Positions 21,513 to 33,028 are shown, numbered from the stretch's first letter. The stretch: 64,000 bases of DNA from Marasmius tenuissimus (GCA_029532415.1 JAQOTA010000069.1:124001-188000); one strand, 5' to 3'. The notes: generated from the letters alone by a model not told the origin. Program-made: numbers and translations.

Positions 21513-23342
21513 TCACACGGCACAAAAGGATCGATCACGCTCACTTGACTCTTCATCGATACGATCTTCTTGAACCTCACGACGACCGAACCGAGTCCTG
21601 GTCTCCGCATCACAATCGTAACCGCTACTGCTCTCAGTGAACACGGAAGAAGCTGTCGTGTGGCTCTTCGACGCGGATGACTCTGTCTGACAAGTTTGTT
21701 TCCAGAAGGAGCTAAATGCCGTGTAGTTGGTCCCGAAAGTATTTGGACCAAGGGTCGATAGTGTGGGATCGACTTGATTAGAGAGTACCGTCGTGCTGTT
21801 TTGCGTGCCTTGGAGGATTTTCGGATCTCGGAGGTGTAAAACGAGTCGTGAGATTAGGATGGATGACATCCTGTAAGGGGAAGGTTGTAAGCGTCGTCGA
21901 ACTCAACCGCGAACATGAGTCTGGTCTTACACGTTCGTGAAAGTCGTAAGGAGACCACGGATGAGCCGCTAAAGCAAGTATTCAGACATGAGCCGTAGAA
22001 TGTTCACGGAGCTCGACGTACGTCGCCCATCTAGATGTTTCAGGGCAATGAGCTCAACGAGTCTGAGGCGTCTGCGAAATCACTCACATAGAAAGTCAGA
22101 ATGTTAGCTAGGTTACAGACGATCATGACGCTGAATCCAAATCAGCCATGACTGTCGATCTTGAACCCGACGATCAAACTCACGCGTAGTAGAGACTACC
22201 TGAAGTCCAAGGAACCGCTAAGTTCGGAGTTGACCGAAAATAAACAAAATCTCACCATCCCGAACGATGAGGCGAAGTAATTCCCTGCGATCCGACCCAT
22301 TCTTAGGGCTTTGAATAGTGTTAGAAGAAAATCATCGTGTCGAACAGTAGCATTCCGAGCCACGCTGCAGCTAGTCCTGGAAAGTAAAGGTGTCAACTAG
22401 AGTTCTGTCTCGTACAGGGCTACGTACGTCCACCCCTAAAAGACTTTCAGCGGGCGTGCAGCTTGATTCAGACGACGCGACTCACAACGCAGCTCCTACT
22501 CCCGAAGAGCATCCAACGTAGGGTACAAGAACATCAGGTTGTTCGTCAGACTTGGCCGTGTAAACAGCCCACTGAATGATTTAAAGCCGTCAGCAACGAA
22601 AGCGGATTGTGCGGATACTAGATGGTACGCACGCCCCCGTGGATGATAGCTCCTGTGGTGAACAACAGCATTCCGGCTAGGACCTTTTTGTTACGTTCGT
22701 AAAGGGCATAGGTCCTCGTAATCAACATCCCTAAAGATTGAAGAATCGATCAGGTCACTTGCGAAGAGGTCTGGGGTACGAGCTCACCTGCCACCATTAT
22801 CTGTACCAGTACCGCATAGTATTGGTGATACGATTGTAGTTTATGACACCTAGTAGACCGTACTAGATCAGCATTGGATTGACGCTCTGCGAGAGACGAT
22901 CACATCTTTGAGAAGGGGGGGTAATCAGTCACTGCCGGTGAGAGAACACGAATTCATAGACTCACTTCTGCTTTTTGTGGTGTCCCAGGCGCTGTCCAGA
23001 AGTACTCGAGAACGATGGGAATGTGCCCGAAAACCGCTACGTAGCGATTGAGGTAAAATATTACAGTCGGTGCATTGAAACTAGTGTGTGCCCATATTCG
23101 CGAGACTTCAGCTCCAAAGGTAATGATGTATTCGTAGTAAAGAAGAGCTGAAGGAACATTAGCCACTGAGTAGAGCTCGATAACAAAAGAATCATCGAGT
23201 ACGCACTGAAAGACACGAGGTTACAATAGTAATTGAGGTCTCTGTAAGCTCGTTAGCGGTAAGACCGATTGACAGAAAATGCCTAACAAAAGACTGACAG
23301 ATCCCGTTGAAATTGTGCTGGAGAGATGTCAGATTCCGACAT
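21513..23342 (-). CDS. DUF6533-type seven-helix membrane protein
   Basis: Multi-pass membrane protein of an Agaricomycete family with an N-terminal DUF6533 domain; often regarded as receptor-like, but no ligand is known. The start MSESDISPAQFQRDL (ATG at 23342) splices to DLNYYCNLVSFMANVPSALLY, then YEYIITFGAEVSRIW, APTVIFYLNRYVAVFGHIPIVLEYF (the family core). Further exons include MLITRTYALYERNKKVLAGM and a hydrophobic stretch at about 22640-22740. The last exon holds SSILISRLVLHLRDPKI followed by a polar tail ending at 21513. Many 45-60-nt introns make the gene about 1.8 kb for roughly 300-350 residues. The middle exon borders were not all resolved. Confidence 0.75.
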
Positions 23343-23911
23343 ATCCCTGCCGACGTAGAGAAACGAGTGGAAGGATTCTCCTTGTGACGGAAAGATTGGA
23401 TACAAGAGATTGGGATTCGGAGCGACGTGGTGGTGGTGGTCCGAGATGGGCAAGAGACCAGTGACCAAACTCATGAGACGCTTAAACAGAAAGGGCGCAA
23501 CCGCATTTCGGTACATCGGGGTCGAGCAGGGTCGTGGTGATCATCAAGCTAATGTTTTTTTTGACACTGACAGGTGTCAGGCGGGTGATCAACCTGGCGT
23601 AGTAGGTAAAGGTGCGCCCAATCCTGTCAAATCTTCGCCATTGGGGAATCAGCTGATTGGCGAGCACACCATTCAAATTTGACTGTAAATACAGCATAGT
23701 CACTGATTGGACAAATTCTTGCCAAAGATTGGCAGTCGAAGTAGAGCAATGGGTGATCATGAGGGGAGGAACTTGAGAAGCCAGGAACAAGGCCCAGCCA
23801 GGGACACGAGCACGAGGTCACCTGGTTCGTGCGTGGGAAGGCAGGACAAAGCGCTCTAAGGCGCCTGAGACGGGCGTCAATTCTTTGGCGCTTGGTTTCA
23901 CATCGCCCTCG
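23343..23911. other. Divergent intergenic region
   Basis: Shared upstream region of the DUF6533 gene (minus) and the cyclophilin (plus). Short overlapping frames here have no support. Confidence 0.45.
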
Positions 23912-24837
23912 ATGCCATCCACAGCCTTCCTCGACGTTTACACCGGCGACAAGGAAGAGCATAGTCGATTGACCGAACAATTTAATCATACATCCTCCTT
24001 ACTCGAGAAGCATGCAGCTGTGTTCGGTCTCCCATCGTCTCCAGAGCTCTTGACCAGCGAGCAACAAGAAATCCTCATCGATCTCAATGTCGTTCTTCTA
24101 TCTCCTGCATTGTAGTGAACGATCCCTTTCGAGCTTACTTTTGAACTTATAGAAAGGTGGCAATGGTCAAGATCTGTTTTTCCAGCCTCCAAAACCTCTT
24201 CTAGCGGGCAGGATCACCTTCGAGTTAGATGATTCATGCCCAAAGACGAAACAGAACTTCATGGCACTCTGTACAGGGGAGAAAGGGAATGTCAAGAGCG
24301 CGCCCAACAAGAAGCTGCACTATCTGGACTGTCCGATTCACCGAGTCGTTCAAGGGTTTGTTGCGCAGGGAGGTGACGTGACTCGAGGTGATGGCTCTGG
24401 TGGCGAGGTGCGTGTAGTTGTGCTTTTTTTCTCGTCCTGTGAAGTTATGCTCATCCTTGTCCTAGTCAATCTATGGCCCCAAGTTTCTGAGCGAGAAACC
24501 AGGACTGCAAGCATCGCCTCGTCGTGGTAGCCTTGCCATGGCGAATTCAGGCGGAAAAAATCCAAACAACACTTCCCAGTTTTTTATAGTACTATCGGAT
24601 GACGAAAAGACACTCGAGAAATTGAAAGGTACGCTCATTGAGCGAACAACCCGTTCCCATAAACTCAAACTACCGTCGTCCATCTTGCAAGGAAAATACG
24701 TCGTATTTGGCCACGTTGAGCCCGACGATCAAGAAAGTGAACGCGTTCTCCAAAGGTTGAACGAGGTCGGCGCGAAGCCTGGGAGTAAAGACGAGAAGCC
24801 CACAGCACCTGTCTGGGTTGGAGGTTGTGGAGCATAA
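23912..24837 (+). CDS. Cyclophilin-type peptidyl-prolyl cis-trans isomerase
   Basis: Catalyses proline isomerisation in protein folding. The start [16 protein letters not shown] is followed by an N-terminal extension of about 55 residues. After an intron (about 24087-24151) come [55 protein letters not shown] and [11 protein letters not shown], then [30 protein letters not shown] and [11 protein letters not shown], ending VGGCGA. The catalytic-loop elements (a divergent IHR in place of FHR, QGGD, ANSG...QFFI) are present. Three introns join in frame. The long N-terminal segment and the missing W of the cyclosporin site distinguish it from cyclophilin A; it belongs to a diverged cyclophilin subgroup. 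Confidence 0.85.
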
Positions 24838-26907
24838 GTAAGTTGGAATCTGTAATTATAAGATCATGACCATTCTCGTTCACAAGCCGTGTCGTAAGAC
24901 TTTTGTGATAACGTGGGGGACACCATTTTGGTCTGAAATGACGCGAAAACGCACCAGCCGCGTTGCGTTTCTCTGGATGATAAATCTCCGCAGAGGGTGC
25001 AAAGCACAGTAACCATGCCCCACACCAATATGCCTTCTCCTATGAAGAAGTCAGACGCAGAAAGAGCTTTTGTTCCAACCACGGAAAAACGTGAAGGGGA
25101 TTCTAGCGCCATCATCACTCTTCCAGATTCCGTCCAAACCGCCACATACGAACAGATGCCGCGCCAGAACACGGCGATCGTATACAACCTCATGTGGCCA
25201 GCCTCACAAGGGATGGTTTTCGACATGATTGAACTCGTTTAGAGTGGTCCCGGGGGACATTCAAGGTAGGCGCGAGGACCTACTTTGCCTGGTAGTCACT
25301 AAATAATCTCGTCAGGACGTTGTACTATGACAATATGCCCAACGCTATGTATCGATATGAAAGCGTGTATATATAACACTTCGAGGCCCCGCTATCCGAG
25401 GTATATGCTCACAAACACCAATTGCACGCGCGAGTCAAACGAATGATCTATTCAAGAACGACCTAGTACAACAAGAATCCCAAACTGCAGAACGTGAAAC
25501 TTCACCATATTGGACGCCACTAACCCACGTACATAGGGAAAGAAGGAGAGTGAACGAACAACAGAGGCCCTGATGATGCTGTCAAAGGCGAGTGAAAAAA
25601 TTGAAGGCTCGTGGAAGGTACGGATTCAAACACAAGGGTGAACTCGATATCTCACAGCTTTGATGTAGATTGCAGACGCCACATTCAGTCAACTTGTGAT
25701 CATTTGATACGCGGGTACACCAACATACACATTAGAGGCCTATATCTGGAAATCAGAAAGGAATGGCAGCCATAAAACAACCGTCAGATATTCTATCCAA
25801 AGACTCCAAAGGTTGGTTTTTGAGCGGCTGCCGGCGCGCCCACTGGTACCCATACGGAACCAAAATCTCGAGAGTGACCGCCATCATCGTTCCCGTTACC
25901 ACGCGTACACCCCTCCCAATATTGAGCCGCAGCGCGTTGTGCGCGGATGCGACGATAGTGGCTGCCAGAGCTCAATAACAAGCTAACCCATTCGAATTTC
26001 AGGCCGGGATGAAGGCGGTCATTGTGTAGTCGCCATAGCTCGTGCTCTCTGCGTCATCTAGTTTGTACCATCTCGATCTATCAATCAACGCGGCGTACCC
26101 TTTCCCTCAAGTCCCAGAGGTAAGAAGGGTCCTTTGTATTCAATCCAGTCTCTTACTTAATAAGAACCTTCCATGCTTCACAGATCATACTTTCGAGTCT
26201 TCTGGGCTAATGAAAGTAGGCGAGAGGTACGTGTTAAAGTATGGACCACGGTCATCGCGAGAGTTGATCCATGCACGAGTGTGCAGGATAATTTACCTCG
26301 AAAATCTCGGGTTGAAGGAATCGATGGAAGACGCGACTGGCGGGACGGAACTTGGCTGCTGATAGGTATTTCCGAAGTCTATTGACTAAAAACTCCGATG
26401 ATTAACGCTTTCAATAGAGCCTTCGGAGACATGGACAGCTCAGGAAAAACTTCTGAAAATCAATCGTAGAAGAGCATCACTGCATACCAGTGCGTTCCTC
26501 GCAATTTTGGAATACAGTCTCGCTTAGAGGGGACGTCAGACTTGTGGAGAGGAACCAAGAAGTTGATGTCTCTCTCATTAGACGACAATCCGGTGCCTTT
26601 CCACCTCTAAATGAACCCAAATTCTACTATACTCGTTTACGCTCTCTTCATGGACTTGTTCGCATGACTAAACTTAGCCCACATCTTCACGATCCGTGAT
26701 ATTCTCGTCCTTGGCCGGTCAAGCTTGAAGCCATGTGGCTTCAATAGCTACGTAGACCTCACAGCGATTACTCACAGGCCATTGAATCAGGAAACTCGAA
26801 TCAGCGTCATGAGCCATCTCGACGGTCCGTCGCTTCCCTTAGAACGAGAATATAAAATCCAAACGACTCGACGTGAAGACTTCAGACCATACCCGGTTCA
26901 AACTGAG
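24838..26907. other. 2.1-kb intergenic region, no defensible gene
   Basis: Several overlapping frames exist, but none shows a domain or consistent splicing: 24996-25242 plus and 24864-25226 minus, 25763-25978 plus and 25793-25981 minus, 26042-26385 plus. The minus frame reading EILVPYGYQWARRQPLKNQP at about 25765-25965 looks slightly protein-like and could be a terminal exon or gene relic. Confidence 0.35.
26851..26857 (+). promoter_or_regulatory. TATA box of the AA9 gene
   Basis: TATAAAA 57 bp upstream of the ATG at 26908. Confidence 0.65.
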
Positions 26908-28184
26908 ATGTTCAAGCTCGCTGTCCTCGTCGGCATTCTCTCCGCCATCGTAGCCACCGTGCACGCACACGGTTACGTTGAGCAGGTCACCAATGGTGGC
27001 CAGACATGGACTGGATACCTGCCTTACAGTGATCCGTACACCACCCCTCCCCCTCAGAGGATCATCCGGAAGATTCCAGGCAATGGTAAGTTTATGACTG
27101 CCCATCCCTTCATTGCACGTCGCCTCTTACGCGCTAGCTCTTTATAGGCCCGGTTGAGGATCTCTCTCTGATCGAGTACGTCGCTCCGATAGCTGGGTGT
27201 TGAAAGCTGTCGGTTGATCATACGGGAAGTGTTCAATGCAATGGCTATACTGCAGGAGGTCAAGGAGGCTCAGCACCCGCTCCCTTGGTCGCAAAGGTGG
27301 CCGCTGGCTCTACAGTTGGACTGCAGTGGACTGCATGGCCCGATAGCCACAAGGTAGAGTTCGACATTACTCACAGCTCGGAACAGGGACTGATGTGCAT
27401 ATGTAGGGACCGACGCTCACTTACATGGCGAGAGCACCCTCCGACATTACCAAATGGAACCCAGGAACCAGTGCCGTCTGGTTCAAGGTGGCGCACGCTG
27501 GCAAGACTGCCGATGGCAAGTGGGCAGCGACCGACGGGTTGTACGCCACCAATAGCGTCTACTCATTCACGATCCCGAAGAACCTGAAAGCCGGTCAATA
27601 CATCATCCGACACGAGCTGTAAGCTGCCCTATTCTATATAAGCCGCATTGTCAGAAGCTCACTCGCAACGTAGCATTGCTCTTCATTCAGGTTGATGCTG
27701 TTGCTTGTTCCAATGTGGCGTCGGGAGACTCACAAATTTCCTCTTCCTAAGCTGGCCAATACCCTGGTGTTCAAATATATCCCAGCTGCATACAAGTCGA
27801 GGTAACCGGATCGGGTAGTGCTCTCCCAACCTCGTTCGTGTCCTTCCCCGGAGCATATACTGCCTCCACCCCAGGTGCGATTCTTATTTTTGTGGCGTCA
27901 TTACTCATAATATTGACGTGGTTCGTGCAGGAATCGTCTTCGATATCTACTCAAGTAAGTGCACTCTTCCTGAGCATAATGAGGGATTGCTGATACTAAG
28001 CTCGCTTTTACAGACCCCAACGCCGTACGTCCTCCTTTGTATCCTCGCTTGAGGGTCACTCACGCTCCCTTCCCATCCACAGACCTACCCTATTCCAGGA
28101 CCCGCCGTGTAAGCTCCCGTGCTCCCTTTCGGTTGTGTCGCCGACACTAACGATATTGTCAACAGCTGGACCGGAGGAAACTGA
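26908..28184 (+). CDS. AA9 lytic polysaccharide monooxygenase (formerly GH61)
   Basis: Secreted copper enzyme that oxidatively cleaves cellulose or related beta-glucans. Signal peptide [20 protein letters not shown] (1-20), so the mature protein starts with His (HGYVEQVT), the N-terminal copper ligand. Further landmarks are [48 protein letters not shown] (second copper His), [40 protein letters not shown] (conserved HEL/ALH region) and [13 protein letters not shown] with the Gln and axial Tyr. There is no cellulose-binding domain. Eight introns, all GT-AG and frame-keeping. The last four exons are tiny: 24 nt (27931-27954), 11 nt (28014-28024), 26 nt (28083-28108) and 19 nt (28166-28184). The product of about 230 residues is normal for a single-domain AA9. 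Confidence 0.93.
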
Positions 28185-28391
28185 TCAGTATATTACCACG
28201 GAGTCCTGACATATCTTGTCGAGCAAATCATCTCGCAGGATGTTGGACATCAGACACCTTATTCTTCATTTCTCTCAATAGGGTTCCCAAGGTAGTGACA
28301 ATGTTGAAGTGCGCTTTACCGACCGAAATAGATAAATAAACATGACATTATGAAGACCTATGGTAAACTAAAATATCCATCTCCACTCCCA

Positions 28392-29127
28392 CTAGAGGAT
28401 CGCAAGGGCACCAAGTACCACGCCGCCAATAGTCAACATGAGCTGTTTGCCTGTCGATAGCCCCACTGCACCGTTTCCACCGTTTCCGCCATTTTGGTTG
28501 CCACTGCTCGTGCCGTTTCCATTCCCTGCGGTTGGTGCAGCCCCGGCGGCGCCTGTTTCGGAAACGGGAAGGATAATCACATCAATTGGTGGGCCAGACA
28601 CAGTGACGGTCTGAGCCTCAGTTCCAGTACCGGCCGCAAGCACGCATTCCCCTTCGTCCTTCCCTGTATAACGGCATTCCACACTGTCAGCAAATCCGCC
28701 AACTCCGTTCATCTTGTAACCCGAGGCAGACGCGACGAGGGTAACTAGATAACCCACAGACACATTGATCAGCAAACTGGTTGGTCAGACGCGGGGGCTA
28801 ATGAGCAACGTACCTGCTGCCGAGGTTGTCTGTGTCGTAGTCGAGGCAGCTCCGTTCACAGTCGTTTCGATCACGGTGGTCTCCGGGCCGTTGAAAAGGT
28901 ATGTGGTCTCTGCACCGTTTGTACCAATCGGCACAGCAAAACCGTCGGTCACGGTCGAGGTACTAAGAGGAGTGGAGGTGTCCCCGATGAAGTTGACGAG
29001 AGTGATAACGGCGGCTTGAGCTGTGATTGGTCAAAGAGAATGAGCATTCTGGAAAGGTCGGGGGTACCCAAATCAGCTCACTAGCGAGAGGCACGAAGCC
29101 GATAACACCAAGAGCAATAACCTTCAT
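28392..29127 (-). CDS. Small secreted GPI-anchored protein, family copy D (intact)
   Basis: Minus-strand member of the A/B/C family. The signal peptide MKVIALGVIGFVPLA is split by the first intron before TQAAVITLVNF. Exon 2 carries TVTDGFAVPIGTNGAETTYL, IETTVNGAASTTTQTTSAA. Exon 3 carries VTLVASASGYKMNGVGGFAD, SVECRYTGKDEGECV (the two conserved Cys), a Gly/Asn-rich linker and the hydrophobic tail LMLTIGGVVLGALAIL. Both introns are GT-AG and keep frame. It is more distant from A-C than they are from each other, and closest to copy E. Function unknown. Confidence 0.82.
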
Positions 29128-29225
29128 GATTACTTTGTTACTGAGGGTGAGAGAGAGGGTGTTGGTGACAAGAGAACGAAGGGAGGAGAGGTCGTTGACG
29201 GTTCATATTGCCCAGATGCAGACGG

Positions 29226-29233
29226 TTTTTATA
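29226..29233 (-). promoter_or_regulatory. TATA box of copy D
   Basis: TATAAAAA on the minus strand, about 99 bp upstream of the ATG at 29127. The E block has TATAAAA at 31135-31141 at the same distance from its ATG. Confidence 0.55.
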
Positions 29234-29740
29234 CTCGTCCAAAGGGCGGAGATGAGGTACACAGCAACGCGCCGTGTCAATGCGAGGACCCTGACCTCCT
29301 TGTGCTTCAGGGTAGCGAAAAGGTTTCAAGACGAGTTCACCGACAGTGCCGAATCTGAGCTACAAGAATTACACCATCGCCAAAGCTCGGTAGGCTGCCG
29401 AAGGTCGTTGTGGCAAGATGTCTCTGTAGAAAAGGTGAAAACGAGTCGCTCGAGGAAGGCTTTTGTGAACTAGGAGTATGAAGGAGATTGAGGCGCCTTA
29501 ACGGTACATGCGATCCAGCCTGGATGACCCTACCAAGGCTTGAAAGTACCCTGAGGTTCCTGGGATCCTGAAATACTGCACCCACACTATTTTCAGCTCG
29601 GCGTCAATTGATCCATCAACACCGCGAAAATCAACACAGCAACACATAGCAACTCTTCTCCGCCAAACCCAGAACTTTGATGGATTTTCAGGACGATCAC
29701 ATTGAAATAAGGGAGTTGATGGGCCGCCCAGAGTTTGAGA

Positions 29741-30124
29741 TTTAAGTGGTAACATCCAAGCACACAGCGCCCGAGCAACCATGAGGGGTGCGTTCTGAGG
29801 CAAAGTGCTCCAAGAGATTCGGAACAACTTCACAATCTTCCATGGCCAGGACTTGGGTGGTTTCTCGACGTATTTTCTGTACGGTCTCCCTGCCGAGCGT
29901 ATTGGTCAAATTTGTTCCAATCGTTCTCCGAGTATAGGCTAAAGGCTGAGGTAGACTCTGCATCAATCAACGTTGCAGGGAGGCGAGGTCGAGAGGGTCG
30001 GAGGTGTTGAAACAGTTACACATTGAGATCCGATGACCGGCTGGTGCCTTTTGATTTGTATCTCGAGCAAATTCACTGGGGGCAATTTGTCAAGTAGAGC
30101 TGGATGTGGTGATGTCGAAACATG
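29741..30124. other. Intergenic between the D and E blocks
   Basis: A minus-strand frame at 29742-29966 (reading ETVQKIRRETTQVLAMEDCE within it) is mildly protein-like but has no recognised domain. It could be a relic. Confidence 0.3.
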
Positions 30125-30145
30125 ACATTACGAAGGCCTATATTA

Positions 30146-30291
30146 GGGCTGCTCAATTCTACAGTTCGTTACCAGTTCGCCAGTTCGTTGCAGTTCGTAA
30201 GGTGATTTTTGCTGAAGTGTCTCTGCGTTTATGAACTGACGAACAGGGACGAACTGCGAACTGGTTACGAACTGGAAGAATTGAGCAGCCC
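30146..30291. mobile_element. 146-bp MITE with TA target duplication
   Basis: Terminal inverted repeat GGGCTGCTCAATTCT at the left, with its complement AGAATTGAGCAGCCC at the right after a small mismatch. TA flanks both sides (30144-30145, 30292-30293). Both arms contain repeated CAGTTCGT / ACGAACTG units, so the whole element can fold back. The paralogous D block at about 28345-28375 lacks it, giving an empty-site comparison. TA targets fit a Tc1/mariner-type non-autonomous element (inference). Confidence 0.8.
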
Positions 30292-30322
30292 TATTAATCC
30301 AAAATATCCATCTCTACTCCCA

Positions 30323-31035
30323 CTAGAAGATAGCAAGGGCACCAAGTACCACGCCATCGACAGTCAATATGAGCTGTTTGCCTGTCGATAGTCCCATCGC
30401 GCCATCTTTATCTTTGTCGTCTTTTCTACCATCGTTTCCACCATTTTGGTTGCCACCGCTCGTATTGTTTCCATTCCCGCCGGTTGGTACAGGCCCGCCT
30501 ATTTCGGAAACGGTCCCAATTGATGCGCCAGTGACAGTGGTGGTCGCAACTGCAGTTCCAGTACCGGCCGAAGTTACGCATTCCCCTACGTCCTTGCCTG
30601 TAAACCGGCACTCAACATCCGTATCGTCCACCGGTCCATCAACTCCGTTCAGCTTGTAACCCGAGGCAGACGCGACGAGGGTAACTAAGTAGCCCACAGA
30701 CACGATGATCAGAACTAATTGATTGGCAGGTGTGGGGGGCTAATACGCGGAATCCGATGTTGTCTGTGTCGTATTTGCGGCAGCTCCGTTCACAGTCGTT
30801 GTAATTGTGGCAATGAGCGGGGTGTTGAGAAGGTATGTGGTCTCTGCACCTTTGATACCAATTGGCACAGCAAAACCGTCAGTCACGGTCGAGGTACATA
30901 GGAGTGGTGGCGTTTCCAAAGTTGACGAGAGTGATAACGGCGGCTTGGGCTATGGTCGATCAAAAGGAGTGGAGGTCGGGGGCGCGCAAATCAGCTCACC
31001 GGCGAGAGAGACCAGGCCGATGACGCCACCTTCAT
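30323..31035 (-). pseudogene. GPI-family copy E, damaged
   Basis: Closest relative of copy D. Exon 3 is open (VTLVASASGYKLNGVDGPVD, DVECRFTGKDVGECV, tail ILTVDGVVLGALAIF) and has gained an Asp/Lys-rich insert before the tail. Exon 1 is 10 nt shorter than in D, so the signal peptide is replaced by MKVASSAWSLSP. A further 2-nt loss in exon 2 brings the frame back just before TVTDGFAVPIG. The donor after exon 2 is deleted, so the frame runs into TAG (reading ...TSDSAY). Without a signal peptide and a joined third exon, a functional anchored protein is unlikely. Confidence 0.75.
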
Positions 31036-31529
31036 AACTGCTTCGCTGCTGAGAGCGAGCAAAGAGGGTGTTGGTGGCGAGAGAACGAAGGGGGGAGAGA
31101 AGATGTTGACGACTCATGCCGCGAAAGCATACAGTTTTATACGCGTCCAACGGGTGGAAGTGAGGTACACAGCAAGGCACCGTGTCAAAACGCTTTAGGG
31201 CAACAAAAGGGTTTCAAGGCGAGTTGATTTACCGACACTTCCGAATCTTTCACAGGAGTCACAGCATCGGAAAGATCGCTCGTCAAGCCGCCGAAGGTCG
31301 TTCCGGCAAGCGATCACTGTAGAAGAGGCGAGATCGTGTCGCTCGAGGGGAGTTTTCTGTGAACTAGGAGCCTGAAGGGGATTGAGGCGCCTCAACAGTA
31401 CAAGCGATCCAGCCTGGCTGACTCTACCAAGGCTCGGAAGTATCGCAGATCCTGAGCTGCACCCACACTATTTCAGCTCGGCGTCGATTGATCCATCAAC
31501 ACAGAAATCAATACAACCCATAGCAACTT

Positions 31530-31799
31530 CTCCGTCAAATACAGAACTTTGATAGAACTTCAGGACCATTGTTGCGCAACACATTGAGACAAAGGAGTCA
31601 ATGAGCCGCCCAGAGGTCGGCTTTCGGTAATCCCTGAGATCGACTGATCATGAGTAACGGTACTCTACGCCAAACACAGAAAGTTGATGAAATTTCGGGG
31701 CGGTTGCTGCGCAATACATTGAGATAAGGGAGTTTGTGGGTCGCCCAGAGTTCGGCTTTCGGTAGTTCATGAGATCGACTGATCATGAGCGACGAGTTT
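31530..31799. repeat. 135-bp tandem duplication, two diverged units
   Basis: Units of 135 bp repeat from about 31530 and 31665. Shared landmarks are AACACAGAA-like text, TGCGCAA(C/T)ACATTGAGA, CGCCCAGAG, TTCGGTA and GAGATCGACTGATCATGAG (ends 31654 and 31789). The first unit is the one shared with the D block. Confidence 0.75.
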
Positions 31800-33028
31800 C
31801 ACCCTCAGCATCAAGAACTTTGAGATATAGTTCACCCACCACGAGCCTACGGGATTGAATTAGCTCAAGCAAGACTCGGTCCATGAAATTGACACATGAC
31901 CGTATAACCTGAGGAGCGCTTTCCTTTGAGTAACTTTCACGGCCATGGTCGAGAGGGGTGTACGGCATGTTCACGATGGTGGTGAGTGTGGAATCCAGCG
32001 ATGTGAGAAGGATGAGAAAGACGACAGCTTCCGCTTTGTTGTCAGTAAAGGGTTCCGATTTGAGGAGTGGTTTGATGACAACAACCGGGCTGAAAACCTG
32101 TGATGCATGGTCGCCGGCGCTGACTCAGCGTATGTATATGAGCGTTCGAGCCAGACCACCATCCTCCTCGTCGATCAACAACTTGTATACTCATTTCTGT
32201 CATCTCAACGGTGCAAATCCTGGCGAGTCAATCCTCTCACAGTGCCAGAGACGCGACAAGGAATCCATCAATGTCGATCCCAAGAAACAAATGCACCACC
32301 ACCAGGCCGAAGCAAAAGTGGCACCGGTGTTTCGTCCCGGGCCCATTCGAAGACTGAGCACTGAGCTCGAACTTCAGCCCACGGGAGCCCGGTTCAGAGT
32401 GCTGATTCGTTCAGTAAAGAGTACGAGAATTTGATGAGAATGGCGTTGTGAAAAGAGAGGATCGATCAGAGAAGCAAGGGGAAGTCGAATTCGTTGGCAT
32501 CCTTGTACTTCTCCCTTAGTGGGATGTTTTGACCCAACGGGCTCCATGACGAGCGTATTCGTTTGATGTTCCATGCATGACGGATTTAACTTGAGAAAGC
32601 CCAAGTCCAAGGAGTCCGGCGTGGACAGTGAGAGCCCGAGAAAGGTCGAAATTCCCTTACCCGGTGATAAAGAATTGACGAATCAAGTTGAATTCGGGGT
32701 TCTCTAAACGAATCGAAAGGTGGTATCAAAGTAGCAACAATATGGTATCAAAGTGGTATCAAAGTGGTATTTAAGGTGGTATCAAGGTGGTATCATGAAT
32801 GATTGCAATTACTTGACGGCTTCAAATACAGTATTTCAACAATACGATTACGATGTTTGGAAGGTTAGTGCTAAGGTTGAATGATTGAATGAGCGATGAG
32901 ATGGAGAACGTGTCGCCAGTGAAAGTGAAACGAAGGAGAAGGAACGTATGGAGAGTCGAAATGAGTTCCGTACTACTACATGCAACAAAATAGAAAATAA
33001 TGATAAAAAGAGAGGAAGAGGGGAATGA
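31800..33028. other. Intergenic, no defensible gene
   Basis: A 158-codon plus frame (31958-32434) and opposing minus frames (31783-31974, 31971-32162) overlap without domain or splice support. It contains the minisatellite listed below and the 3' flank of the amidase. Confidence 0.35.
32719..32796. repeat. Minisatellite GGTGGTATCAA(A)
   Basis: Five to six irregular units of TGGTATCAAAG / TGGTATCAAGG about 11-14 bp long. Confidence 0.75.

Larger units (their letters stand above)
28345..29740. repeat. Duplicated block around copy D
   Basis: Matches about 30125-31620 (copy E block) in the same orientation, including the 3' flank (AACATGACATTA...), the gene, its promoter and about 0.6 kb of upstream flank (CACCCACACTATTTTCAGCTCGG and neighbours). 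Limits are approximate. Confidence 0.75.
30125..31620. repeat. Duplicated block around copy E
   Basis: Counterpart of 28345-29740; interrupted by the MITE at 30146-30291. Confidence 0.75.

Noticed and set aside
25763..25981. Overlapping open frames on both strands near 25.8 kb as a gene
   Set aside because: No domain, start or splice logic; both strands open because of base composition.
31958..32434. 158-codon plus frame as a gene
   Set aside because: Long but without signal peptide, domain or repeat-free composition; minus strand is equally open.
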